64,000 bases of DNA from Sarcophilus harrisii. Lineage: Eukaryota; Chordata; Mammalia; Dasyuromorphia; Dasyuridae. The position numbers were made by a program, and so were the translations under genes. The notes under the pieces were generated by a model. It ran no database searches. It was not told the DNA's origin and saw nothing but the letters and a program-made list of their open reading frames with translations. Numbering within the stretch: the first letter of the stretch is position 1; each line of letters opens with the position of its first letter. Where the stretch lies: assembly GCF_902635505.1 (NCBI RefSeq), contig NC_045427.1, positions 509,967,665 through 510,031,664 on the forward strand. Reading direction: 5' to 3'. Shown here piece by piece: positions 22,891-33,745 of the stretch.

Positions 22891-23265
22891 CTTTTCCAAG
22901 GAAAACACTGTAAAGCTCTGTATAAAATTTCTATTAAATATTCTATTTTTGTCATATTCTTAAATTATGTGATCTGGAGCTGGTATAGGACCTTTTTGAA
23001 AGCAATTTCCAATATGAACTGAGATTTTTGTCATTTTAAGATCTTGATAAAAAAGTAAGCCTATATTGGATCCTTAGCTCGAATGATAGATTAAGGGAAT
23101 TATTGGGTAAAAATTTCAAGATACCATAGACCTCAGTAAAGATTTGATCAGATTTGAGAGTGTTAGTCTAAGGTCCTTTGGAGGGGAAATTTAAAAAACA
23201 ATAAAGATAAAGAAGCAGTCAAGTGGGGAAAAAAATCTAGGCTCAAAGAAAGTAATTATGGGAAG
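22891..23265. other. intergenic, nothing recognised
   Basis: AT-rich, without repeat or coding signal. Confidence 0.4.
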
Positions 23266-23299
23266 TTGTGTTTCTACACAGAGATGTCCTTCATGGTCC

Positions 23300-23466
23300 T
23301 TCTCTTTCTCTCTCTGTTTTTGTCTCAGACTCTGTCTCTGTCTCTGTCTCTTTCGCAGTCTCTGTCTCTCTCTGTCTCTAGCTCTCTGTTCCTCTCTCTC
23401 TGTCTGTCTCTGTGCTTCTCTCTGTTTCTGACTCGCTGTTTCTTTCTTTCTGTCTGTCTCTCGTCC
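23300..23466. repeat. (TCTCTG)n pyrimidine microsatellite
   Basis: About 165 bp of TCTCTG, TCTGTC and TTTC words. It produces long spurious ORFs on both strands (Ser/Leu-rich on plus, Arg/Gln/Glu-rich on minus) that are not genes. Confidence 0.95.
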
Positions 23467-23535
23467 TGTTTTTGCCACACAAAAAGAAACATGGCATAGG
23501 GAAGGAGGATTTAATCTCACAAGGAAGAAAGGAGT

Positions 23536-23790
23536 AAGCATTTATATAGCATCTCCAATTTGCCAGGCTATGTTAAGCACTTTTAAAATAGTATCTTATT
23601 TGATCCCCACAACAAGGCAAGTACTACTATTAATCCTATTTTACCATTGAAGAAACTGAGGCAGCAAACAGTGGTTAAGTAGCTTGTTTAAGACAGCTAA
23701 TAAGTGTTTAAGGCCAAATTTGAACTCAGGTCTTTCTGATGTCAGATTCAGCACTCTAACTACTGCATCACCAGCTGTCTAAATGCTAAG
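23536..23790 (-). mobile_element. MIR/CORE-SINE, antisense, near full length
   Basis: 'AAGCATTTATATAGCATCTC', 'CTATTTTACCATTGAAGAAA', 'AATTTGAACTCAGGTCTTTC', 'CTCTAACTACTGCATCACC'. Confidence 0.75.
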
Positions 23791-23799
23791 ACTGGAGAG

Positions 23800-24150
23800 C
23801 CACTGGTGCTGGACTCCAACACAACTTGTATTATCATAAACAAGACACTTTTCCTCTTTTGACCTCAATTTTCATCATCAGTAAAAAGAAGGGGTTGGGC
23901 TTCATGATATTTAAGGACATACTCTCAATTTTTTATCTTCTGAACTAAAGTGCAATTAATATCTTTTATTTTATTTTATTTTATTTTATTATTTTATAAT
24001 ATTTACTTACTAGCTGTATGCCATTGAGAAGTCCATTTAAATTCTCTGAGTCTGTTTCCTTATCTGTAACATGGGGGTGATAATATTTATAGTACTTTAT
24101 CTCATAGGGTTCTTATAAAGTCAATGCTTTGTGTACTATAAGAAACAATT
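23800..24150 (+). mobile_element. two MIR-like fragments split by a (TTTTA)n tract
   Basis: MIR words at 23835-23925 and again at 24005-24140 ('CTGTTTCCTTATCTGTAACA', 'TCATAGGGTTCTTATAAAGT'), with TTTTA repeats at 23963-23996 between them. Confidence 0.55.
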
Positions 24151-24339
24151 TCAGTAATTAATAAGTAAAATAAAGACAGGAAACATATACTATTTATATG
24201 AGGCAGCAGAATCTTCAAATTAGTTATTAAAATCCCCATGGCTATAAACTTTTCTTAGGAAAATATTATTTCTCTTATCCTGCGCTTTCAAAGGACTATT
24301 CCAATTCCCAGAAGCCAGAGCTAACTAACAAGTGCCTGT

Positions 24340-24744
24340 GTATTAAATAGTAAACATTTTGATAAAAAGAAACATAAATTATCTAGAGAAAAACTCTATT
24401 TGATAAAAACAGATGGGAAAATTAGAAATCAATCTGGCAGAAATTAGGTTTAAACCAACATTTTATACTATACATACCACAATAGAGTCTCAATGGATAT
24501 ATAATATCAGCAAGCATATTACAAAAATAAATAGAAGAGAAACAGATCATATACTTCTCACAGTTGTGGATAAGAAGGGTTAGAGGCAATTATAAAAGAT
24601 AACAATTTCTTAAAACTGAAAAACTTCAGTACTAGTAATATTAATGCATCTAGGATAAGAAGAAAAGTGATCAAATGGGGGAGAGAGGGAGGGAAAGTCT
24701 TTGTATCAAATTTCTCTGATAAGGGTTTGATATCCAAGAAATAT
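24340..24744 (+). mobile_element. LINE-1 ORF2 C-terminal fragment, left part
   Basis: Translation near 24590-24744 gives NNFLKLKNFSTSN ... FSDKGLISKKY, which parallels L1 ORF2 'IKLKSFCTAKETT ... SSDKGLISRIY'. The reading breaks off at the nested RTE copy and resumes at about 25025. Confidence 0.75.
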
Positions 24745-24947
24745 CCTTGGAAAAGATCCTGATGTTGGGAAAGATTGAAAGTAAAAGGAAAAAGAGGACC
24801 ACAGAGGATGAGTTGGGTAGATAGTCTTGGGGAAACAATGAACATAAATTTGGGCAGACTTTTAGAGACAGTAAAGGATAGAAGGCCCTGACATGCTATA
24901 ATCCATAGAATCAGGAAGAGTCAGAAATGATTGAATGACTGAACAAC
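24745..24947 (+). mobile_element. RTE/BovB-like LINE 3' end nested in L1, with target-site duplication
   Basis: 5'-truncated, 203 bp. 'GGAAAAGATCCTGATGTTGG', 'AGAGGATGAGTTGGGTAGAT' and 'GGATAGAAGGCCCTGACATG' match the end of the RTE/BovB ORF and its 3' tail. Flanks ATCCAAGAAATAT (24732-24744) and ATCCAAGATATAT (24948-24960) match at 12 of 13 positions. Confidence 0.85.
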
Positions 24948-24960
24948 ATCCAAGATATAT

Positions 24961-25464
24961 AATTAACATATATATGCAGATATGTAAAAATGTTCATATA
25001 TATGCATATAATATGACTAATAGTCATTCCTCAATAGATAATGGTCAACAGATATGAACAGACACTTCTCAAATGAAAAACTGCAAAGCATTCCTAACCA
25101 CATGAAAAAATGTTTCATATTGCTAATAATAAAAGAAATGCACATTAAAACAACTTTGAAGTTTTACTTTGTATCCGGCAAATTGGCAAAAAAAAAAAAA
25201 AATGATCAAATATGGCAACAGTCACTACTGGAAAGTTTGTAGAAAGATAGGCACACAAATGCATTGGGGGTAGATCTATAAAACAGTGTAACCATTTTGG
25301 AAAGCAATTTGGATTTATGTAATGTCTATATCCTTTGAACAGAGATTCCATTACTAGACTTATACTTTGGAGAAGCTATCAACTATTTTTTTTAAGCCTC
25401 CATATACTCCAAAATAATTAAAGTATCACATTTTGTGTTAAGGATTGGAAACAAAGTAGATGGT
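24961..25464 (+). mobile_element. LINE-1 ORF2 C-terminal fragment, right part
   Basis: 25054 onward reads MNRHFSNEKLQ, HMKKC, IKEMHIKTTLKFY, closely following L1 ORF2 'MNRHFSKED ... HMKKC ... IREMQIKTTMRYH'. It continues past an A-run (25187-25201) to 'GGATTGGAAACAAAGTAGAT'. This continues the L1 interrupted at 24744. Confidence 0.85.
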
Positions 25465-25735
25465 CATGGTGTAGTAGAAAGGATTCATATTCAGAAGACC
25501 GGTATTCAAAAACTGTTTTTGAAATTAGTGTGTGACCTCAGAGTTGTGTCCTTTAAACTTTTTGAGATTCCAATTTACTAATAAGTAAAGTAGTTACAGG
25601 TAATGATAGCACCTTCTTCCTAGGGTTATTGTGAGGATCAGATTGTGAGATGGTAATTGTTAAGTAATTAACACCCTGCCTGGCTCATGGTAAATGCTAT
25701 ATAAATATTAGCTATTATTATTATTACTCAGCCCT
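25465..25735 (+). mobile_element. MIR SINE, full length
   Basis: 'ATGGTGTAGTAGAAAGGATT', 'GGGTTATTGTGAGGATCAGA', 'ATGCTATATAAATATTAGCT': the long MIR form including its 3' end. It directly follows the L1 fragment. Confidence 0.75.
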
Positions 25736-25739
25736 TGTG

Positions 25740-26840
25740 AGGTATAGGTATATAGATAGTGTCTTATAGATATAGCCAAGGGCAACTATACCAAGGTCTA
25801 CCCCTCTCTACTGCTGGTTTATCTCTTTATCTCTCTCCAGGGTTAATAGCAATCTAGAGCGTTTGCCACAGAATATTAACAGAAATTATTAAAACAGCAG
25901 AAACTTTTCCTAATCAGCTCAGTCACTGCCCTGAAATAATCCAGGGAAATCTCTTCTCCCATGAGCCCACTTCCCTTCTTCAATTTCAAACCACAAACTT
26001 ATAGGCTTAGACGAAAATCATGGTTAATGGCCACATAATTTATTAGCAGTATCAAGTAACAAAAACAAAGATAAATATTCAAAGTTAAGTATAAAGGCTG
26101 TGATGGAATTCACAGCTAGGGTCACCTCCTTCTCCCCTCCTCCATGCCTTTCCCAGTGGATTTGAGTTGGCTAATGGAAAAAGGGAAACAAAGATAAATA
26201 TTCAAAGAAAGTATAAAGGCTTTAAAGGATTTAAACTTCCAATGGAAGTTTTCTCAACATGGTGCTCTGGAGAAGACAAGGAGTGGGAGAAGGAGCAATC
26301 TTTACTGGACTTCACTCTCCCCAGTTACCATAACTGTCCAATTTGACTTAGTTCACAACTGCCATAACTACTAATTCTGTCTAATCTTAGCTCCAGACTA
26401 CTCCTACCACACATTCGCCTTGTTTCCTCCTTCCCTCCTTTCTGGGAACTCATCTGTTCAGTTCTCATTCTTGCCTTTCCTTTACAGAACTTGGATGATG
26501 GGGACAAGTCCTTTCACAAGACCACTTGAACCCCAAGTAAAATGAACTCTCCTAAATACCCATAAAAAGTATATATTTCCAAAGATTTATCATTTCTGGA
26601 ATGTTCTCCAAAATTTCTGCCATGCTAAAGAGGTCTTCCATAGTCATTGTGATCCTGAATCCAAGCAGTTTAGGATTACATAAATATAATCTTTCTCACT
26701 CTAGCAACCAAATTGTTATAAGGATCAAATATATACCAAGCACTATATCAGCTATTCTATTATTAAGTGTATGTTATTTAAAATGAATGTTATTTAATGT
26801 TGCTTTGTTTATCTATTTTAGTCGATATATCTCTATGTGT
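25740..26840. other. intergenic, unassigned, with a local direct repeat
   Basis: Contains a direct repeat of about 36 bp, 26063-26099 and 26186-26221 ('AAACAAAGATAAATATTCAA' followed by AGTATAAAGGCT in both). No repeat family or gene recognised. Confidence 0.5.
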
Positions 26841-26844
26841 TTAT

Positions 26845-26847
<3 letters not shown>

Positions 26848-26906
<59 letters not shown>

Positions 26907-26907
26907 G
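26848..26907. repeat. (CA)n(TA)n microsatellite
   Basis: Pure CA run followed by TATATA, about 60 bp; likely polymorphic. Confidence 0.97.
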
Positions 26908-26909
26908 CC

Positions 26910-27655
26910 TCAGAGTGAGAAAGCATACATATTTCAATCTTCTACTGCTAAAGTTTAAGAGTTCAGAGGTAATGATCCACATTATAATTATGTGTACCAG
27001 CTTGCTGGCAATAAATCATAATTGCAAGTGAAGTCACTAAGAGGAAACAATCACTTCAGAGTTGAGCTTAAAATATATTTTTAAAAAATGATAGAATTGA
27101 AGAATAATTACAGATTTATGTATAAATCCAATTTTCCTAATTCCATCTTTCCTTTTCTGGCTATTTCCCTGTCCCCATTAGGAATTTAAGTAACCAGTTC
27201 CTGGAGAACATTCTTGCCTCTCCTCTCCCCAGTATGTGGTGAGCAGGCTTAATGGGCGCTCATCTATGTAATATGTTTTTTAAAAAAGAAAGATATATCC
27301 TGTAACTATTGGCTGATGCATGGGATTTGTAGAAAATCATTCTTCTTGTATAAACTCTTTCCTCATTTGAAAAAAAATCATTATCAATCTTTTTTTATTT
27401 CAGTTAGAATAAATTTAGAAAATTCCTTCTCAAAAATTAGGTTTGGATAAGAAAGGGTCAGAAATGAGAAGTGTGGACCACAAAATTTTGACAATTTCAT
27501 GATTTTTCTCTGTTATGACCAAATCCTCATCCCAGAATTTCTAATTCTAGCATAAAATCTCTATTCAAAGTTTCATTCAGCTAGGCTCTATCCACTGAAG
27601 AGCTAGTCATTGATGACTTCCTAACAAGCAACCAATAGTTATCATGGTTGCATAT
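26910..27655. other. intergenic, nothing recognised
   Basis: No coding or repeat signal that I can name. Confidence 0.4.
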
Positions 27656-27659
27656 TATA

Positions 27660-27845
27660 GTGAATTTCATATAGATACATACGTAATATATGTATATATT
27701 TGTGTGTATATATGTATGTAGTATATATATGAATGTACGTATATGTGTATGTGTATCCTCTGCTATAAGTTCCATGAAAGCATAAAGTAACTCACAGTGT
27801 TATTCACAGACTAGGCATTTTAATAAATGTTTTTCTTAATTGAGT
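27660..27845 (+). mobile_element. TA/TG array followed by L2-type 3' tail
   Basis: TATATG/TACGTA words at 27670-27755, then 'AAGTTCCATGAAAGCATAAA' and 'ATTTTAATAAATGTTTTTC' of an L2-like tail. Confidence 0.5.
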
Positions 27846-27889
27846 TGAGTTAAAGTTAAGAAAATGACTAAAATGTTTATTCTAGTGAC

Positions 27890-28215
27890 AAAAATTTCTC
27901 TGATGCAGAGTTTCTACATCTCACTTTACATTTTTAAGAACTTAACAAAAGAAAGCACCTACATGCACCAAGCCATTGATAGTGACAATTATCATAATAG
28001 CAAAAATTGGAAACAAAACAGATGCTCATCTGTTGGGGAATGTCTAAATGTACTATGGCACATGAAAATAATACAATAATATTGGATCATCAGAAATGGT
28101 GAAAATGGAGAATTCAGAGAAAAGATGAATTATACATGACTTACATGAATTGATATAAGGTGCAGTAAACAAAACCAAGAAAAAAAAAAGCATAGTGATT
28201 TTAACAATGTAAATT
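27890..28215 (+). mobile_element. LINE-1 3' region fragment
   Basis: 'AATTGGAAACAAAACAGATG', 'GTTGGGGAATGTCTAAATG', 'TATGGCACATGAAAATAAT' and 'GCAGTAAACAAAACCAAG' are the marsupial L1 segment just before the 3' UTR. Its last part matches 9790-9830. Confidence 0.7.
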
Positions 28216-28374
28216 GCATCAACCAAACCAAAACTGGATGTTATTGTAGTAAGAGCAGCACCTATTTTACATCAGTTGAGCAAGTTTTCATTAAGGGGAA
28301 AATGGCCGATCTCATCTCTGGTTTGGCTTTCTTGCTGCCTAAAATATAAAAGGCTTAGATTATAGGTGATTTGA

Positions 28375-28600
28375 TTTTTGTTCAGTTGTTTCCAATTTTT
28401 TTTGACTTCATTTGGGTTTTCTTGATAAAGATATTGAAATGGTTTGGTGTGCTCATTTTGCCAATGAGAAAACTGAGTCAAAATTAAGCAACTTTCCCAC
28501 AGTCATATAGTAAGTAGTTGAGCCCAAATTTGAACACAAGAAGATGAGTCTTTCTGCCTCCAAGTGCAAATGTTCTATTTACTATCCCATCTACTTGCCC
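28375..28600 (-). mobile_element. RTE-tailed CORE-SINE, antisense
   Basis: 'TTGTTCAGTTGTTTCCAATT', 'GGGTTTTCTTGATAAAGATA', 'AATTTGAACACAAGAAGATG', ending 'ATCTACTTGCCC'. Confidence 0.8.
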
Positions 28601-28604
28601 TGTG

Positions 28605-29040
28605 GGTAACTGATGTCAAAATAATTCCCATTCCCATTCCCAATATCCTGTAGAGACACCTTTATGACCTAGAATGGCTAATTGCCTTGGTAAGTGAGGA
28701 GGCAAAAGGGAGTATCAATTCATTTGATTTTAACTAGGAATTCCATTCTTTCTAATTTTCTAATCTATATAATTATACTGATCAAATTTGGCTCTGTAGA
28801 AGAAAAGATAAAATGCACCTATCTCTCTTTGCAGAGTGGGTGTGGATGTATAATGTAGTACTCTCAGACCCATTACAATGATCATTAATTTTGTTGAACT
28901 TGCTTTCTCCCCCCTCCTTATGTCTCTTTCTATTCTTTGTTATAAAGGTTGGCTTTGGGAGCAGAGAAAGGAAGGAAGATATATTCGGAAATGAAGGTGA
29001 CATTAAAAACAAGATATGTATATTTATATTTTCACATTTT
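28605..29040. other. intergenic, nothing recognised
   Basis: The 76-residue minus-strand ORF (28782-29012) has no recognisable content. Confidence 0.4.
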
Positions 29041-29044
29041 ATAT

Positions 29045-29145
29045 TATTATCTAGTAGAATGTAAGCTTTTTGTGAGCAGATACTGATCCAATGGTTTTGG
29101 CTTTGTGTCCTAGACCATGCTAATGCATAATAGAAACTTGGTTAA
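29045..29145 (+). mobile_element. L2-type LINE 3' tail
   Basis: 'AGAATGTAAGCTTTTTGTGA' and 'TAATAGAAACTTGG', followed by an A-rich stretch. Confidence 0.5.
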
Positions 29146-29149
29146 AAAA

Positions 29150-29925
29150 AAAACAAAAACAAAAGCAAAAAAACAAAGCACTGTAATGGACTTGAATTTG
29201 TCTCTCCCCTCCAGCCTACCAACCCCTCTGTTTTACACATAGCCCATTCTTCCTTACTGTGGCATTTCTGTTTCTTGCATTGTTGCACCTCCCTCCACAG
29301 CAGGGGACATGGTCCTATGACTCAAGCCCATGTGAATTAACCTATCTTCCAAAGCCTAAATGACCTTCCAAATAGGAAAAAATTGAATTGAAAAAAAGTA
29401 TGGGAATCTCTCCTTTGGACAGGCTTTTAAAGGTTACCAAAACATTTCTGAACACTGTGTTGAATATAGAGGACCAAAATCATGGCTTAGTTTCCTGAAA
29501 AGAATTCCTGACATGTTTACTTGTTATAGAGCCCTTGATATCAACTAGGACGAGTGGAAAATATGGCAGGGATTTATAATAAGCTGTTTTGTGTATTCGT
29601 TTATTTTTTATCTTTATTTTTTGAAAAAGAGTTGAATCAAAATCTAGGGTCACTGCACACTTGGGTTAAGCCCTCAGGACTAAAAAGATCTATTATAACT
29701 GTTTATTTTTCTGGACTTCTTGAAGTGATCAAATCATTTTGTGGACCAACTTACTAACTTTAATTTTCAAACAGAGCAGGTTCTACTAAAAGGAAATTGT
29801 TTCTAAGTAATGTTAAAAGTCAATACCAGTCCCAGAGAACAAATAATGAAATCTCTCCCTTTCTTGCAGAGCAAAGCTAGGAACTACAGAGACAGAATAT
29901 TGCATACTTTATCAGATATGAACAC
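29150..29925. other. intergenic, nothing recognised
   Basis: C/T-rich 29200-29360, then AT-rich. No feature I can support. Confidence 0.4.
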
Positions 29926-29934
29926 ATATGAACA

Positions 29935-30186
29935 TGTGTAGTGTTCTTAGTTGTGTGCAAATCTTCATGAACTCATTTGGGTTTTCTTGGAAGAAATGGT
30001 GGAGTGATTCACCATTTCCTTCTCTAGCTCATTTTATAGCTGACAACAATAGCAGAGATAAACAGGATTGAGTGATTTGCCCAGAGTCACACAGCCAATA
30101 AATAACTGAGGCCTGATTTGAATTCAAAGATAAGTCTTTTTGATTCTAAGCCCAGTGCTCCATCCACTATGCCACCAAGCTGCCCA
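29935..30186 (-). mobile_element. RTE-tailed CORE-SINE, antisense, near full length
   Basis: 'GTGCAAATCTTCATGAACTC', 'ATTTGGGTTTTCTTGGAAG', 'GTCACACAGCCAATAAATAA', 'TCCATCCACTATGCCACCAA'. Confidence 0.85.
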
Positions 30187-30214
30187 CAGATTTTTTCCTG
30201 AAATTTCTTTCTTT

Positions 30215-30980
30215 TATAATTAATAATAGCTTTTTATTTTCAAAATGCATGCAAAAATAATTTTCAGCATTCACCCTTGAAAAACTCCCTTTCCCCTACC
30301 CTTTCCTGTAGACAGAAAATTATATAGGTTAAATATAGGTTCAATATAGGTTAAACATGTGCAATTCTTCTGAACATATTTGCACATTTATCATGCCACA
30401 CAAGAAAAATCAAATCAAAAAGGAAAAAAAAGAAAAAAAGAAAAAGTAAGCAAACAACAACAAAAAAGGTGAAAATACTATCCTGTGATCCACATTCAGT
30501 CTCCCTAGTCCACTTTCTGGATGTAGGTGGCTCTCTCCATCCCATGTCTATTGGAATTGACATGAATCACTTTGCTGTTGAAAATAGCCATGTCTGTTAG
30601 AATTAATCACTGTATAATTTTGCTGTTATCATGTACAATGTTCTACTGATTCTACTCACTTCACTTAGCATAAGTTCATATAAGTCTCTCCAGGCTTCTC
30701 TGAAATCATTCTGCTTATCATTTTTAGAGAACAAAAATATTCCATAATATTAATATACTATAACTTATTCAGTCATTTGCCAATTGATGGGCATCCACTA
30801 AGTTTCCAGTTTCTTACCACTACAAAAAGGACTGTTCCAAACATTTTTGCATACATGGGTCCTTTTCCCTTTTTTATGATCTTTTTGGGATATAGGCTCA
30901 GTAGAAACACTGCTGGATCAAAGGGTATATACAATTTGATAGTCCTTTGTTGCCCATGGATCTTATCAATTACTTTTTCT
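30215..30980 (-). mobile_element. LINE-1 3' region, antisense (about 760 bp)
   Basis: Starts with the reversed A-rich tail ('GCTTTTTATTTTCAAAATGC') and continues through 'GATCCACATTCAGTCTCCC', 'CACTTCACTTAGCATAAG', 'CCAATTGATGGGCATCCAC' to 'CTGGATCAAAGGGTATATAC'. Reverse complement of the family at 9760-10275 and 27890-28215. Confidence 0.8.
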
Positions 30981-30984
30981 TACC

Positions 30985-31435
30985 TTCTTTTTTCCTTATA
31001 AGAAATTTAAAAAGTTTTCAGTTCCAATGTATAAAAGTTGTAGTGAAGAGGGGAACAGAGTATATCCAGAAATGACTAATGTAAAACCAAAAGGCATAAT
31101 TAAAATTTTTTTTAAAAAAATAAAGATAACAGTTTCTATGGGAATTTAATAAAAAGAACATTAAACAAAAAGTTAGGGTAGATTCTTTTTTTTTTTTTCA
31201 GTTCAATCTCAGTCTAATGTCTTTCAGTTCTAAATCCTACAATCCCACAATACTGTTTAAGTCTAGGTTTATTTTTGTTTAGGTTCATCTTATGAGAATA
31301 TAAGCTTACTTTCAGCCATCACTTACAAATTCTTACTGCTGTTACATGTTCCATTTTATAACTCTTGGTAGAATAGATGTTTTTTGAACATTTAACTCTT
31401 CTAAGCACATTCCTTGGAAAGCCTCCATAGGATGA
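30985..31435. other. intergenic, nothing recognised
   Basis: AT-rich, with T-runs near 31185-31198. Confidence 0.4.
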
Positions 31436-31439
31436 CAGT

Positions 31440-31965
31440 CTGCTGATTTATTCTTTTTAAAATTAAATTTCATTCTATTTTTAGATCTACATTCTCTCCT
31501 TTTTACTCTTTCTCCCCGAATCTTTCACTAATTGAGAAAGCAAAAAAACCAAAACCCTATATATATATATATACATAATAATCAATGTATGTATGTATAT
31601 ATATACATATATAATAAACAAATTCTTACATTGGCCTTGTTTTTTAAAAAAAGTCTCATACTCTCAATCTACCACCTCTCTTATCAGAAAGTGAATAACA
31701 TGTTTTTATTTTTTTTTAATTTGAGTCCTTTGGAATTGTGGTTGGTCATTGAGTTGATGAGAGTTCTTAAGTCTTTCAAAGCTGTTTTTTTTTTAATAAT
31801 ATTGTTTCAACTCACTTTATTCTGTATCAGTTCAAACAAGTCTCTAAATTTCACTGAATATGTCCTCCGTCATTTATTATAGCATAATAGTATTTTCTCA
31901 CATATTGTATGTTATAGCTTGCTGATTCATTCAAAAGGAAGATGTTACCATATTAAAAAAAAAAA
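31440..31965 (-). mobile_element. LINE-1 3' region, antisense
   Basis: 'ACTAATTGAGAAAGCAAAAA', TA-rich stretch, 'AATTCTTACATTGGCC', 'TGGTTGGTCATTGAGTTGAT', 'AGTTCTTAAGTCTTTCAAAG', 'ATAGCATAATAGTATTTTC': typical marsupial L1 3' end reversed. The 116-residue ORF at 31532-31882 belongs to it and is not a gene. Confidence 0.75.
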
Positions 31966-31969
31966 AATT

Positions 31970-32455
31970 CCATCCTTAGAATATACTCAAATGTAATTTT
32001 ACTTAGAAATAAAAATTATTTATCCTACTATTTCTATTCTCTTTGCCTTATGGATATGTATATGTGTGTGTGTATGACATGTATATACATGCATATTCCT
32101 ACCCCTACACATATACATATTACATCAATTGATACATCTTGATCCTTTAAGGTATTCTTAAATTCTGATCTTTCTAGCATTGTAGGAGCTTTTTGTATAT
32201 TAAAAATAATAGTAAATGAGTTAAAATTTTTTAATTTTAAACAATTTATATAATAATTTATCAGTTTAGGGAAGTTGTCTTTGAGGAATTTCCTATACTA
32301 ATGCAGAGTGAGACTTTGCAATTCTGAGACCAGCTCTTTACTCCTTATGAAATACTGCCTCTAGAGAGATAAAGACAGAAACAAGCAAACAAGTAAGAGC
32401 TCCTTCACAAAGTCTTTCTTGAATCAGAGTTTTAGAGTTAACATTGAGAGTTTCA
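31970..32455. other. intergenic, TG/TA-rich in part
   Basis: TATATGTGTGTG and ACATATAC words at 32050-32130. Otherwise unassigned. Confidence 0.45.
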
Positions 32456-32459
32456 TGTA

Positions 32460-32830
32460 GAGGACCTTAGCACTGGATGGGTAAATCCTGGCACACCTCC
32501 TACTTGACAGTCCTGAGTCCCTCCATAGCCCACCCCCAGGCTCAGGATGTAAGAGAACACAAAAAGTCCAGGGTGGACATAGCCCCAGGGCTCCTGGGAG
32601 AGTGGGTAAGCATTACACCTACTCCAGGGCCACCAGGGAGAATGAGCTAATTGTGTTTAACAAGTGGCATCTGGATTTTATTCAACTTTACACGAATGCA
32701 GTGTTGTTTATGAACAAACCTGAGTTGTCAACGGGTGAAAGGAACCTCGACTGTTTGACAAATAGACCTACCCCTAGCCCCAGCAGCACTCTTGGCAAAA
32801 GCAGGATTTGCTGAGGGCTCTTCAAGCAGA
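32460..32830. other. repeat-free, GC-richer island
   Basis: Noticeably less AT-rich than its surroundings, complex, no repeat recognised. Possible conserved non-coding element about 6 kb downstream of the ALDH1A2 poly(A) site; unproven. Confidence 0.3.
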
Positions 32831-32874
32831 GTTCAGAAAGAAAAAAGATTCTCCTATTGTCCCAGGATTCCTGG

Positions 32875-33027
32875 ATGTGTGTGTGTGTGTGGGGGGGGGG
32901 AGGGGGGGAGGGAAGTGAAAAAGACAGACAGACAGACAGAGAGAGGCAGAGAGAGACAGAGAGACAGAGACAGAGAGAGACAGACAGAGACAGAGACAGA
33001 CAGAGACAGACAGAGACAGAGAGAGAT
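32875..33027. repeat. (TG)n, G-run and (GACAGA)n compound microsatellite
   Basis: TGTGTG to 32891, a G-rich run to about 32912, then GACAGA/GAGACA repeats to 33027. All ORFs over it are artefacts of the repeat. Confidence 0.95.
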
Positions 33028-33029
33028 GG

Positions 33030-33390
33030 GGTTGGAATATGGTCTCTGTTCTGTCTCTCCTCCCACTTTCAAACTCTGCCCTTATGTTTGGGTCTATATG
33101 TTTTTTATGCTACCATAAGCTGGTTTTTGTTTGGATGTGGGTATGAAATAAAAAACTAGCTGTGTACCTTTGCAAACCAGCTATGAAAATCTTGTAAAAA
33201 AAAAAAAAAGTTGACACAAACCCACTTGATAAATAATCCCCATTCCCTGAGAAAAGAGGAGGACAGTAACTAAACTTTGTCCTTGAAAAAAATCCCAAGG
33301 CCAGGCCACAAGTCTCAGTTAAGACCTTGAATGCATTAAGAAGGGTTCACTCTTTCAAATGAAAGAGCTGGATTGTCCTGGTTTTAAGTT
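33030..33390. other. intergenic, nothing recognised
   Basis: An A-run at 33197-33209. No gene or named repeat. Confidence 0.4.
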
Positions 33391-33394
33391 CCTT

Positions 33395-33745
33395 CTTGCT
33401 ACATAGATAAATGGCCAAAGGAAACATTATCCATGCAGTTTCACTTCAAAGGCCAAATGGCAACCTTGCATGCCTTTCAATCTGGCCAATAACCAAGTGA
33501 TAAGTCTAAAACGTACATGTTTGGGAAGGCGGCTTCACGCCGCTCCAGGCAGGCCTTTCCCAGGCTCTCATACCAGCCCTGTTCCATTTGATGTGCAAAT
33601 GTTGTCTATATGGGAGCCTGCATGGCACAGACTGCCTGCCAGCAGCCTGCAATTTTCTCATACAATCCCCCCACTCAGGGATTCTAAGGCTTGGGCAGGT
33701 CTGGATGGAGAACTCAAGGAAGGGGGAGTTAAGACTTTTGAAGAT
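33395..33745. other. repeat-free, GC-richer island
   Basis: Contains locally frequent CpG (for example GGCGGCTTCACGCCGC at about 33528-33543) and no repeat. Several overlapping ORFs on both strands (up to 111 residues) lack recognisable domains. Possible regulatory element or decayed exon; unproven. Confidence 0.3.

Noticed and set aside
23191-23541. 116-residue Arg/Gln/Glu-rich ORF and Ser/Leu-rich partner
   Set aside because: Both come from the TCTCTG microsatellite.
25740-26560. Possible old LTR-type element around the direct repeat
   Set aside because: I saw no terminal repeats, primer-binding site or coding remnant that would support such a call.
32792-33159. Overlapping ORFs rich in Arg, Asp, Gln and Thr
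   Set aside because: Translation of the GACAGA microsatellite.
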